The position numbers and the translations under genes are program-made. Below the pieces are notes generated by a model that was given only the letters and a program-made list of their open reading frames with translations, had not been told where the DNA came from and did not search any database. Positions 17,263 through 24,558 of a stretch of DNA of 64,000 nucleotides are shown piece by piece. Position 1 is the first letter of the stretch. Each line of letters starts with the position of its first letter. The stretch is from Hymenobacter citatus (GTDB taxonomy: Bacteria; Bacteroidota; Bacteroidia; Cytophagales; Hymenobacteraceae): assembly GCF_014333615.1 (NCBI RefSeq), contig NZ_JACSCY010000002.1:186001-250000 (forward strand), written 5' to 3'.

Positions 17263-18042
17263 ATGATTGCCACGAGTACCATTGCCCTATTGTGCGGGTT
17301 TGCCTTTCTGGCCGGTTTCATCGATTCCATTGTGGGCGGCGGCGGCCTGATTCAGACGCCTGCTATGCTCCTGCTGCTACCCGGTGTGCCGGTGCCTACG
17401 GTGCTGGGCACGGGCAAAGTATCGTCGATGATGGGTACGCTGATTGCCCTGCGCCGCTACGCCGGGCAGGTGCCCATTCGGTGGCGGGTGGTGGGACTGG
17501 CGGCGGGCACAGCGGGCGTATTTGCGCTGCTGGGCGCACGCGCCGTGAGCCACTTACCGCAAGATTTGGTGCGGCCGTTGGTGCTGGGGCTGCTGGTGGT
17601 TATTGCCGTGTATACCTTCTGGCGCAAGGATTTTGGGCAGCTGCACGCCCCGCGCCTGTCTGCCCGGCGCGAGCTGCTCTACGGCGTGCTGATAGGGGTA
17701 GGGTTGGGCTTCTACGACGGCTTTTTTGGTCCTGGCATGGGCAGTATGCTGCTATTTGCATTTGTAGGCCTGTTTGGCTACGATTTCCTCACGGCCTCCG
17801 GCTCGGCCAAAATGGTGAATGCCGCCACCAACTTCACCAGCCTCGCCTACTTCGCCATCACCGGCCAAATCATCTACCGCGTGGCCCTCCCCATGGCCGC
17901 CTGCAACATGCTGGGCGCCACCCTGGGCTCCCGCCTCGCCCTGAAAAAAGGGGTAGGCTTCGTGCGCGTGCTGTTTCTGGTAGTCGTCAGCGGCGTTATT
18001 CTGAAGCTGGCTTGGGAGATGTTTGGGGAAATGGTGAGATAG
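17263..18042 (+). CDS. TauE/SafE (TSUP) family exporter
   Basis: 259 residues, about eight helices arranged as two repeats: GFIDSIVGGGGLIQTPAM in the first half and GLGFYDGFFGPGMGSMLL in the second, each with the family's Gly-rich re-entrant loop. Members export sulfite or sulfoacetate, or move other sulfur-containing anions, across the inner membrane. The start is the ATG at 17263. The stop lies inside the first bases of a long inverted repeat, so that repeat supplies the gene end. No sulfur-metabolism gene is nearby. Confidence 0.9.
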   Translation: MIATSTIALLCGFAFLAGFIDSIVGGGGLIQTPAMLLLLPGVPVPTVLGTGKVSSMMGTLIALRRYAGQVPIRWRVVGLAAGTAGVFALLGARAVSHLPQDLVRPLVLGLLVVIAVYTFWRKDFGQLHAPRLSARRELLYGVLIGVGLGFYDGFFGPGMGSMLLFAFVGLFGYDFLTASGSAKMVNAATNFTSLAYFAITGQIIYRVALPMAACNMLGATLGSRLALKKGVGFVRVLFLVVVSGVILKLAWEMFGEMVR

Positions 18043-18203
18043 TGAAATGGTGAGTTGAAAAAGCATCTGTCATTCTGAGCTTGCGAAGGACCTTATGCCC
18101 GCAGAACAAGTCGTTGTTACGGTGGTCGTTCTCGCGTGAGAAGGTCCTTCGCAAGCTCAGAATGACAGACGCTTTTTCAACTCACCATCTCACCATTTCA
18201 CTA
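18040..18203. repeat. GTCATTCTGAGC-type inverted repeat with CTCACCAT units
   Basis: The inner arms (18066-18094 and 18141-18169) match closely around CTGTCATTCTGAGCTTGCG. Outside them the arms continue through TTGAAAAAGC into ATGGTGAG/CTCACCAT octamers: one copy in the left arm, two in the right. The left end contains the TauE-like stop codon; the right end touches the convergent Spy-like gene's stop. Confidence 0.85.
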
Positions 18204-18659
18204 CTCACTCCCATACCCCGGAGCTGGGTTGCCCTGAGCGGCGCTGCCGCTGGGCACACCCATTTTCTCCTCGCGCTTACGCTGGTAGCGGTCAAACTGA
18301 GTAGGCGATAACACCTCCTTCAGCGCGGCCAGGCGCGACTGGCTCACATCTTCCACGATGCCAGCCATCTTGCGCAGGTCGCGGCGGTACTGGGCGCGGG
18401 CGGTTTCCACGGCCCGCATGCTGGTTAGGTTGATTTTCTGCACTTTCTCCACCTGCTGCGGATTCAGGCCCAGGCCTTTTTGCATATTGGCGGTGAGGGT
18501 AGTGGCGCGCTCCGTGAGCTGGGTTTCGTTGAGGGCCGGCGTGGCAGCAGCGGCAGCCGGCGTGGCGGTTCGGCTAGGTAGGGGCTTGGTATTCTGCGCC
18601 AGCAGGGTAGCCGGCGCGGCCAGTAAAAAGGCTGATAAAAGCAGGGAACTTGATTTCAT
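18201..18659 (-). CDS. Spy/CpxP-like small periplasmic protein
   Basis: 152 residues from the ATG at 18659, which opens a clean signal peptide (MKSSSLLLSAFLLAAPATLLAQ, cut after LAQ is about residue 21). An upstream in-frame Met adds 17 residues before the signal and is rejected. An Ala/Thr-rich linker follows, then a helical segment LGLNPQQVEKVQKINLTSM, a charged helix, and LSPTQFDRYQRKREEK. This is the helix pattern of Spy/CpxP/ZraP proteins with LTxxQ-like motifs, periplasmic chaperones or metal sensors. The match is by pattern only and the protein may simply be a lineage-specific secreted protein. Confidence 0.7.
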   Translation of the reverse strand: MKSSSLLLSAFLLAAPATLLAQNTKPLPSRTATPAAAAATPALNETQLTERATTLTANMQKGLGLNPQQVEKVQKINLTSMRAVETARAQYRRDLRKMAGIVEDVSQSRLAALKEVLSPTQFDRYQRKREEKMGVPSGSAAQGNPAPGYGSE

Positions 18660-18855
18660 ATCGGATGTAAAACTACGGCAGAAAGCGAAAGGTAGGCTGG
18701 GCGTAAGCACGCCGGCTGTGCTACTTCCTCTAAAGATAGTGCCAGACTAATCGGCTATGCCTAACGCGCCCCGAGCTGTTTTGATGCCCGGCACCGCAGA
18801 TTCTGTACGCGCCGGGCGCAACCTTTTCGGCGCACTTCGCATACAGCTTTCTATT

Positions 18856-19881
18856 ATGAAGCGAGAAACCCGAAACAACTGGCTGACTGCCCTTGGCGCC
18901 GGTGCCGCGCTGGCCGCCGCTACCCTCTACACCAACCGCCGGGGCAGCTACGAGCTGCGCAACCGGGTAGTGCTCATCACGGGCGGCTCGCGCGGGCTGG
19001 GCCTGCTGCTGGCCCGCCAGGCAGTGGCCGAAGGCGCTAAAGTAGCCATCTGCGCCCGCGACGCCGACGAGCTGGAACGCGCCCAACGCGAGCTGACCGC
19101 CGAGGGCGGCGAGGTGGTAGCCCTGGTGCGCGACCTCACCGACCCCGTAGCCGTGCGTACGCTCGTGACGGAAGTGCAGGGCCACCTCGGCCCCATCGAT
19201 GTACTCATCAACAACGCCGGCATCATCTCCACCGGTCCGCTCGACAACCTGGACGAGCGCGACTTTCAGGACTCGATGAACACGCACTTTTGGGCACCCC
19301 TGCACGCCATGCAGGCCGTATTGCCCGATATGCGCCGCCGCGGCGAGGGCCGCATCGTGAACATTGCCTCGCTGGGTGGCAAAGTGGCCGTGCCGCATCT
19401 GATACCCTACAGCGCCAGCAAATTTGCATTGGTCGGGCTTTCCGAAGGCTTCCGGAGCGAGCTGAGCCAGCACGGCATCAAGGTAACTACCGTGTGCCCT
19501 GGCCTGATGCGCACGGGTAGCCCGCGCAATGCCATCGTGAAGGGTCAGCACCGCAAGGAGTACGCCTGGTTTATGATTGCCGACTCCTTACCCGCCATTT
19601 CCATGAACGCCGAAACGGCGGCCCGCCAGATCTGGAACGCCTGCCGCCGCGGCGACGCCGAGTTGATCTTGGGTCTGCCTGCTAAGCTGCTGGCTACCTT
19701 CCATGGCCTGTTCCCCGGCCTCGCCGCCGACGTGCTGGGCTGGGTCAACCAAACCCTACCCGACCCCGCCGGCGACCTGGGCGACGTGCGCCGCCGCGGT
19801 AGCGAACTGGAATCGGATATCACGCGCTCCTGGATAACCACCCTGACGCAAGAAGCGGAGGAGGAGAATAATGAGGTGTAG
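18856..19881 (+). CDS. Short-chain dehydrogenase/reductase, membrane-anchored N-terminus
   Basis: 341 residues from the ATG at 18856. An in-frame ATG 99 bp earlier gives an unlikely N-terminus. A hydrophobic stretch at about 11-24 may anchor it to the membrane. Classic SDR motifs follow: TGGSRGLG (42-49) for the cofactor, NNAG (119-122), catalytic YSASK (185-189) and a CPGLM loop. The C-terminal 80 residues (QTLPDPAGDLGDVRRRG and an acidic end) exceed the core fold. The substrate is unknown. A decayed copy of this gene's last 130 bp lies 12 kb away at about 31.9 kb, so the gene or its 3' end has been duplicated in the past. Confidence 0.9.
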   Translation: MKRETRNNWLTALGAGAALAAATLYTNRRGSYELRNRVVLITGGSRGLGLLLARQAVAEGAKVAICARDADELERAQRELTAEGGEVVALVRDLTDPVAVRTLVTEVQGHLGPIDVLINNAGIISTGPLDNLDERDFQDSMNTHFWAPLHAMQAVLPDMRRRGEGRIVNIASLGGKVAVPHLIPYSASKFALVGLSEGFRSELSQHGIKVTTVCPGLMRTGSPRNAIVKGQHRKEYAWFMIADSLPAISMNAETAARQIWNACRRGDAELILGLPAKLLATFHGLFPGLAADVLGWVNQTLPDPAGDLGDVRRRGSELESDITRSWITTLTQEAEEENNEV

Positions 19882-19911
19882 GGCCTTGTTGCTAACAAGC
19901 CGTCTTTTTGT

Positions 19912-19962
19912 GAAACGAGGCTCCAATACGGTTTTGCATAAGCCGTGTTGGAGCCTCGTTTC
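19912..19962 (+). terminator. Terminator hairpin after the SDR gene
   Basis: A 20-bp stem (GAAACGAGGCTCCAATACGG with one mismatch in the other arm) and a short loop lie 30 bp after the stop codon. The T-rich tail is weak. Confidence 0.6.
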
Positions 19963-20032
19963 AGCGTTTTTACTGCACTGACCTACACAAAGACAAGGGC
20001 ATTAGACTTGTTCTTCGATTAAAATCCGCACG

Positions 20033-20091
20033 AAAAAGAACGTCCTGCTTCGACAAACGGACGCCAGATGAAGCAGGACAGACGTTCTTTT
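20033..20091. terminator. Second hairpin, possibly bidirectional terminator
   Basis: Arms AAGAACGTCCTGCTTC and GAAGCAGGAC-A-GACGTTCTT flank an 18-nt loop, with A- and T-runs on both sides. No other function is evident in the 19882-20291 gap, which holds only these two hairpins and one doubtful minus-strand ORF. Confidence 0.55.
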
Positions 20092-20291
20092 CAATTCTTA
20101 TTCTTCAGGAACAAGTCTATTCTGTATCTGCTTCAAAAAATAGACAATAAGCTGTTGCAGAGATGAATAATTGGGCTGCCAGCAGGCCGCGTGTTGGCGC
20201 CTGTAGGTGCTTTGCTGAGTGGCAATATGTCGCGCATGTATTTTCCTACTGACATAGGCAAAAAGCGCGGTTGTTTTGTTTCTTTGCCTGC

Positions 20292-22316
20292 ATGGCGCAA
20301 CGGTATCCATTTAATTTATTCTGGATCATACTGTTGCTGGTATACCCCCTTGCGGGTGCTGGTCAAACCGTGCCGCTTCCCCCGGTTCCGGATAGTTTAC
20401 GTGCCGTAGTATCTGCCACCAGTCCTCCCACGGCTGCGGCCTTGCTGCGGGTAGCGCAGGCCTATTTGGCACCGTTCGACTCGGCCGGCGTGGTAGGGTA
20501 CGCACGCGCTGCTGAGCGCGCTGCGCGCCGGGCCCGGCAGCCCCACGTTGCCGGGCTGGCCCTGGACCTGCAGGGCGACTATTACCGCCAGGCCGGTCGG
20601 CCGGCGCTGGCACTGCCGCTGTTGCAACGCGCTGGGCAACAGCTTATTGGTGCCTCAGCCCGGCTGCAGGCCGAGACCCGCTACCACTTGGGCATGGCCC
20701 TGGGCGACCTGGGCCAGCCCGGCCGGGCCCTGGTGCTATACGGCGAAGCTGGCCGCCTGGACCCCACCAACAGCGAGTTGCAGGCACAGCTGCTAAACTC
20801 CACGGGCCTGATTTACGCCCGGCAAAGCCAGCTCGATTCGGCGGCAGCCTGCTTTTTCCGTTCGTTGCGGCGGGCCGAGGGGTTGCCGGCGGGTACTGGT
20901 CCCGCGGCCGCCACACTCGGTAATCTGGGGCGGGTATACCTGCGGCAGGGCCGCTGGCGCGAGTCGGCCCGCTACCTGCGCCGGGGCATGGCCCTGGAAG
21001 CGGCCGACCTCGACACGATGGGGCTGGCCTCCTCCTGGCAGTTCTTGGGCGAGGCGCTGCTGGCCCAGCCCGATAGCCTGGCAGCAGCGCTGGCCTGCTT
21101 CCGGCGCTCAGAGCGGCTGGCCCGGCGCAGCCACTTAGCCAACTACCTTCCCGCTGCCTGGCTGCTGTTGGGCAAGGCTTATGAGCAGCGTGGCCAGCTC
21201 GACTCGGCCCAGTACTATCTAACGCGGGCCGTGGCGGCCCAGCAGGCTCGTGGGGCGGCGGGTACGCTGGCCCCGGCCCTGATGGCGCTGGCCGAATTTA
21301 GGGGGCGGCGGGGCCAGTGGCCGGCCGCCGAGCAGGCGGCTCGGCAAGCCGAAGTGGCCTCTGGTACCACGCTGCCCCTGCGGGCTGAGGGCTGGGAGGT
21401 GCGCCGCCGCGCCGCCCTGGCCCGCCACGACTACCCGGCCGCCTACGCCGCCCTGGTGCGCCAGCAAGCCGTGCTAGACTCCGTACGGGCCCGCGACAAT
21501 CAGCAACTCACGGAGCTGATGCGGGCCGCGTACGAAACCGACGAGGCTGAGGCCCAGGTAGGGGCACTGCGCCACGAGGGCGAACTGCTGCGCCTGCGCC
21601 AGCAGCGGCTGCTGTTGGTGTTGGTGCTGGGGGCAGTGCTGCTACTGGCAGGCGCGGGGCTGCTGCTGAGTGCCTACCGCCGCCGCCAGTTGCGCCAGGA
21701 GCTGGCCTTGCGCACCCGGCTCTCGGCCGATTTGCACGATGAAGTAGGGGGCTTGCTGACGCAGATTTCAATGCAAACCAACCTACTGGGAGCCGGCCTC
21801 TACTCGCCCGCCGAGCAGCAGGTGCAGCTGCAAGAAGTGGCTACGGCCAGCCGCGCCGCTGCTGCTCAGCTGCAAGACGTGGTGTGGGGCTACGATGCCC
21901 ACAACGACACGACCAGCAGCCTGCTCGACCGCATGCGCGACTACGCCTACGAGCTACTAGGCAGTGGCGAACGGACCCTGCTCTTCACAGCCGACGCGGC
22001 CCAGCTGCCGCCGCAGCTACCCATGGAAACGCGCCGCGCCCTGTATCTGATTTTCAAAGAAGCCCTGCACAATGTAGCCAAGCACGCCCCGGCTGCCCAG
22101 CAGGTGAGCGTGACGCTGGCTGCCGCGGAAGCCGAGCTGGTGCTAACGGTGGCCGACGATGCCCCCGCCCCGGTTCGGGCGCCGCGGGCCAGCGGCCACG
22201 GGCTGCGCAACATGGCTGCCCGGGCCGAGGCGGTAGGCGGTAGTTGCAACGCGGGCTACAGCGCCGTGCCGGGCCACCCGGGCTGGGGCGTGCAGGTGCG
22301 CGTGCCGGTGGGATAG
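20292..22316 (+). CDS. TPR-containing sensor histidine kinase (NarX/LytS-like, HisKA_3)
   Basis: 674 residues from the ATG at 20292, which opens a signal peptide ending AGAGQ; a TTG seven codons earlier is less good. The periplasmic part is a string of tetratricopeptide repeats (about 50-400). One membrane helix follows (LLLVLVLGAVLLLAGAGLLL), then a HisKA_3 dimerisation helix with the phospho-acceptor His482 in SADLHDEVGG. The ATPase domain has the N-box KEALHNVAKHA and a final GHGLRNMAARAEAVGG. Kinases of this design pair with LuxR-type regulators. One such regulator is coded 1.5 kb downstream on the same strand, with a fibre gene between them, so they are probably partners. The likely signal is sensed through TPR contacts in the periplasm. 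Confidence 0.9.
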   Translation: MAQRYPFNLFWIILLLVYPLAGAGQTVPLPPVPDSLRAVVSATSPPTAAALLRVAQAYLAPFDSAGVVGYARAAERAARRARQPHVAGLALDLQGDYYRQAGRPALALPLLQRAGQQLIGASARLQAETRYHLGMALGDLGQPGRALVLYGEAGRLDPTNSELQAQLLNSTGLIYARQSQLDSAAACFFRSLRRAEGLPAGTGPAAATLGNLGRVYLRQGRWRESARYLRRGMALEAADLDTMGLASSWQFLGEALLAQPDSLAAALACFRRSERLARRSHLANYLPAAWLLLGKAYEQRGQLDSAQYYLTRAVAAQQARGAAGTLAPALMALAEFRGRRGQWPAAEQAARQAEVASGTTLPLRAEGWEVRRRAALARHDYPAAYAALVRQQAVLDSVRARDNQQLTELMRAAYETDEAEAQVGALRHEGELLRLRQQRLLLVLVLGAVLLLAGAGLLLSAYRRRQLRQELALRTRLSADLHDEVGGLLTQISMQTNLLGAGLYSPAEQQVQLQEVATASRAAAAQLQDVVWGYDAHNDTTSSLLDRMRDYAYELLGSGERTLLFTADAAQLPPQLPMETRRALYLIFKEALHNVAKHAPAAQQVSVTLAAAEAELVLTVADDAPAPVRAPRASGHGLRNMAARAEAVGGSCNAGYSAVPGHPGWGVQVRVPVG

Positions 22317-22323
22317 GGTAGGA

Positions 22324-22456
22324 GGGTAGGAGGTTTTGGGTCAACATTCCTGACCTGCCTGCGCCCTGCCCCGAGGTTGGAGAGGGTAGGGAGGTAGGGG
22401 CTCAGGGGGTACAAACTTCAACTAGTAGCAACTTCCAGACTCCCAACCTCCTACCC
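22324..22456. repeat. Widely spaced inverted repeat GGGTAGGAGGTT
   Basis: GGGTAGGAGGTT at 22324-22335 and its complement at 22445-22456 bracket a G-rich stretch between the kinase and the first fibre gene. Weak evidence for a large hairpin; it could reflect the local GGTAG bias. Confidence 0.3.
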
Positions 22457-22467
22457 CTTCACCACTG

Positions 22468-22483
22468 GTACATCAAGATGTAC
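22468..22483. promoter_or_regulatory. Operator palindrome, copy 1 (upstream of first fibre gene)
   Basis: Perfect dyad GTACATC-AA-GATGTAC. It ends 36 bp before the ATG at 22520. The same dyad with identical spacing occurs before the second fibre gene, and the 36 bp between also match in part (GTGCTTTG, then ACATGAA at the start). LuxR-type regulators bind such inverted repeats, and one is coded between the two sites. Confidence 0.7.
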
Positions 22484-22519
22484 TACCGCCGTATGGGGGT
22501 AGGGCCGTGCTTTGCAGAC

Positions 22520-23686
22520 ATGAAACACACCTACCTGCTCTGCGCGCTGTTGGCTCCGCTGGCCGCTACGGCCCAAACCGGCGGCGTGGGTATTGGCACG
22601 AGTGCGCCTGATGGCTCGGCCGTGCTGGAGCTGTCGGCGGCGAACAAGGGGCTGCTCGTGCCCCGGCTGGATTCGGCCGCACGCGTGGGCATTGCCAATC
22701 CGGCCACGGGCCTGCTCGTGTTCCAGACTGCGCCACGCCTGGGCTTCTATTACTACGGCGGCGCGGCCGGCTGGCTGTTTCTGGCTGATAAGGCCCGTGG
22801 CGGCGACAACCTAGGCAGTCACACCGCCACCCGTAACCTGAACCTGGGCGCCCACCAGCTGGTGGGCAACGGCGGCACAGCGGGCCTGGCCGTCAGCAGC
22901 ATCGGCCACGTGGGCATCGGTACGGGTGGCACTGCCCCGCGCGGGCCGTTAGACGTGGCCAGCGCCGGCGACACGTATTTGGTGCGGGACCCCGCCAATA
23001 GCAGACTCCAGAGCGTGTACCTGCCCGGCCACCTGTACCTGGCCCCGTACAGCAGCGCCGATCCGGTGGCCTATGTGCAGGCCCGCGTGCCTAGTCCCAC
23101 GCCCAGCACCAACCTGGGCCTGACCCTGCGCACCACTCATGCCGGCACGCTCACGGATGCCCTGACCCTGAACGCCGATGGCAGCGCCAGAACCGCTGGC
23201 CCGCTCAGCACCCAGGGTAGCGTAACGGTGCCTGCCACCAGCGCCTTCGCCTACGCCGCTCCCAAAGCCTACGTCCTGCACCTGAGCCGGGCCGACTTTA
23301 CAGCGCAGAGCGGCGGGGCAGCGCGGCAGGACGGCGTCTTGCGTACGTTCTACCTGAGCAGTGGGGAAGGCGTGTTCGAGGCCCCGGTGCATCTTCCTCA
23401 AGGCGCTTCCATCACCAGCTACGACGTGTTTTTGCGGGATACCAATGCCAGCAGCCAGCTGACCGTGTCCCTGCAAGCGGCCGACTTCACGGCCAGCACC
23501 CAGATTACGCTAGGGGCCTTATCGTCGGTGGACAACGCCAATTACCAAACCATCAACCTACCGGTGAGAGGGGTAGTCGACAACACTATGTATAGCTACT
23601 TCCTGCTAGTACGCTTTCCTACCAACAGCGCCAACCTGAGCGTGGGCAGCGTACGGATACACTACACCATTACCCAGGCCGAGTAA
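22520..23686 (+). CDS. GIGT-type secreted fibre/adhesin-like protein
   Basis: 388 residues from the ATG at 22520, opening a signal peptide that ends ATAQ. An ATG-like start at 22478 lies inside the operator palindrome and is rejected. The mature protein starts with GGVGIGTSAPDGSAVLELS and NKGLLVPRLDS, typical of Bacteroidota surface proteins resembling phage tail-fibre/collar modules. A shared module DNLGSHTATRNLNLGAHQLVG follows, then a second VGIGTGG unit. The C-terminal half is a beta-rich domain without recognised relatives. There is no T9SS sorting domain and no S74 domain. It lies between the kinase and regulator genes, and the operator upstream implies it is a target of that pair. Function as surface fibre or matrix component is inferred. 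Confidence 0.75.
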   Translation: MKHTYLLCALLAPLAATAQTGGVGIGTSAPDGSAVLELSAANKGLLVPRLDSAARVGIANPATGLLVFQTAPRLGFYYYGGAAGWLFLADKARGGDNLGSHTATRNLNLGAHQLVGNGGTAGLAVSSIGHVGIGTGGTAPRGPLDVASAGDTYLVRDPANSRLQSVYLPGHLYLAPYSSADPVAYVQARVPSPTPSTNLGLTLRTTHAGTLTDALTLNADGSARTAGPLSTQGSVTVPATSAFAYAAPKAYVLHLSRADFTAQSGGAARQDGVLRTFYLSSGEGVFEAPVHLPQGASITSYDVFLRDTNASSQLTVSLQAADFTASTQITLGALSSVDNANYQTINLPVRGVVDNTMYSYFLLVRFPTNSANLSVGSVRIHYTITQAE

Positions 23687-23700
23687 GCCCCGGCCGGGCC

Positions 23701-23842
23701 GGGTCGCTGACGCTTTACAACGGGCCGGGCTTCGTTAGCTTCGCGGGTGGTAGCAGCACTGGAAAGTTGCTGATGCGCACCTACAATGCAGGCGGCACGT
23801 TCACCAACCGGGACTTCATTTTTTGGTATTTCAACCCTGATA
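23701..23842 (+). pseudogene. Relic of a GIGT-protein C-terminal domain
   Basis: In one frame the stretch reads LTLYNGPGFVSFAGG and, 9 residues on, RTYNAGGTFTNRDFIFWYFNP. This aligns with the ends of the two LVIVD fibre proteins downstream: TPGFVTF...VYTRNPNGTLTDRDFTFSVFLP and NPGFATY...TTTNANGQAAERGFSFTVYLP. It has no start of its own, the frame of the preceding gene has stopped, and it runs on past the expected end into the regulator's start region. It is best read as the remaining tail of a deleted third paralogue. Confidence 0.7.
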
Positions 23843-23857
23843 TTTCTACCGTTCTTT

Positions 23858-24493
23858 ATGTCTATGTTGTTGACCCTGGCCATCATCGAAGACCTACCCG
23901 CCGTGCGCCGGGGGCTGGAAACTTACCTCTGCGCCCAGCCCGAGTTCAGCTGCACGCTGGTGGTGGGCTCGGTGGAAGAGTTTCTGGAAAAAGTCGGGCA
24001 GGAGGCTACGCCGCCCCGGCTGGTGCTCTCCGATATTGGCCTACCCGGCCGCTCGGGCATCGAGGGCGTGGCCCTGATCAAGCAGCGCCTACCCCACACC
24101 GAGGTAGTACTCCTCACGGCCACCATGGGCGACCCGGCCCGCGTGTTTCAGGGGCTGTGTGCCGGGGCGGTGGGCTTCTTTCTGAAAACCACCCCGCTGC
24201 CCGACCTCAAGGCGGGACTGCTGGCCGTGGCCGAGGGCGGCAGCAGCATGAGCCCGGCCGTGGCCCGCGAGGTGGTCAAGTACTTCCAGCCTGCCCCCGA
24301 CCCCACGCAGGTGCTTTCAGCCCGCGAGCTGCAAGTGGTGCGCGCCATCGAGCAGGGCCTGAGCTACAAGCTGATTGCCGACCAGCTCGGCATCAGCCTC
24401 AACACCGTACGCCGCCACATCAAAAGCGTGTACGCCAAGCTGCACATCAACAGCAAAGGCGAGCTGCTGGCCCGCAACGTGCGCCGCGGTTAA
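23858..24493 (+). CDS. LuxR/NarL-family response regulator
   Basis: 211 residues from the ATG at 23858; a second Met two codons later is equally possible. The N-terminal receiver has the acidic pair in AIIEDLP, the phospho-acceptor D59 in LVLSDIGLPGRSG, the switch Thr in LLTAT and the Lys in FFLKT. The C-terminal LuxR helix-turn-helix is complete (LSARELQVVRAIEQGLSYKLIADQ, NTVRRHIKSVYAKL). It is a cytosolic DNA-binding regulator, presumably phosphorylated by the TPR kinase at 20.3-22.3 kb. Palindromes of the type bound by such proteins stand at 22468 and 24507, upstream of both fibre transcription units, so it probably controls these and, through the first unit, possibly itself. The upstream codons in frame belong to a gene relic and are not part of it. 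Confidence 0.9.
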   Translation: MSMLLTLAIIEDLPAVRRGLETYLCAQPEFSCTLVVGSVEEFLEKVGQEATPPRLVLSDIGLPGRSGIEGVALIKQRLPHTEVVLLTATMGDPARVFQGLCAGAVGFFLKTTPLPDLKAGLLAVAEGGSSMSPAVAREVVKYFQPAPDPTQVLSARELQVVRAIEQGLSYKLIADQLGISLNTVRRHIKSVYAKLHINSKGELLARNVRRG

Positions 24494-24506
24494 ACCCGCC
24501 CGGCAG

Positions 24507-24522
24507 GTACATCAAGATGTAC
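24507..24522. promoter_or_regulatory. Operator palindrome, copy 2 (upstream of second fibre gene)
   Basis: Identical GTACATC-AA-GATGTAC dyad ending 36 bp before the ATG at 24559, 14 bp after the regulator's stop. A GTGCTTTG element (TTTG half of the -7 consensus) sits at 24546-24553, as at copy 1. Confidence 0.7.
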
Positions 24523-24558
24523 TTTCGCCATATAAAGTAGGACGCGTGCTTTGTAAAC

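Noticed and set aside
18730..19551. 273-residue minus-strand ORF opposite the SDR gene
   Set aside because: Shadow of a GC-rich gene. The product is rich in His, Gly and Ala with no motif, while the plus strand carries complete SDR signatures.
20098..20310. 70-residue minus-strand ORF between the SDR and the TPR kinase
   Set aside because: It ends next to a bidirectional hairpin, which is suggestive, but starts inside the kinase's signal peptide, has no promoter box and no recognisable motif. Left as undecided rather than annotated.
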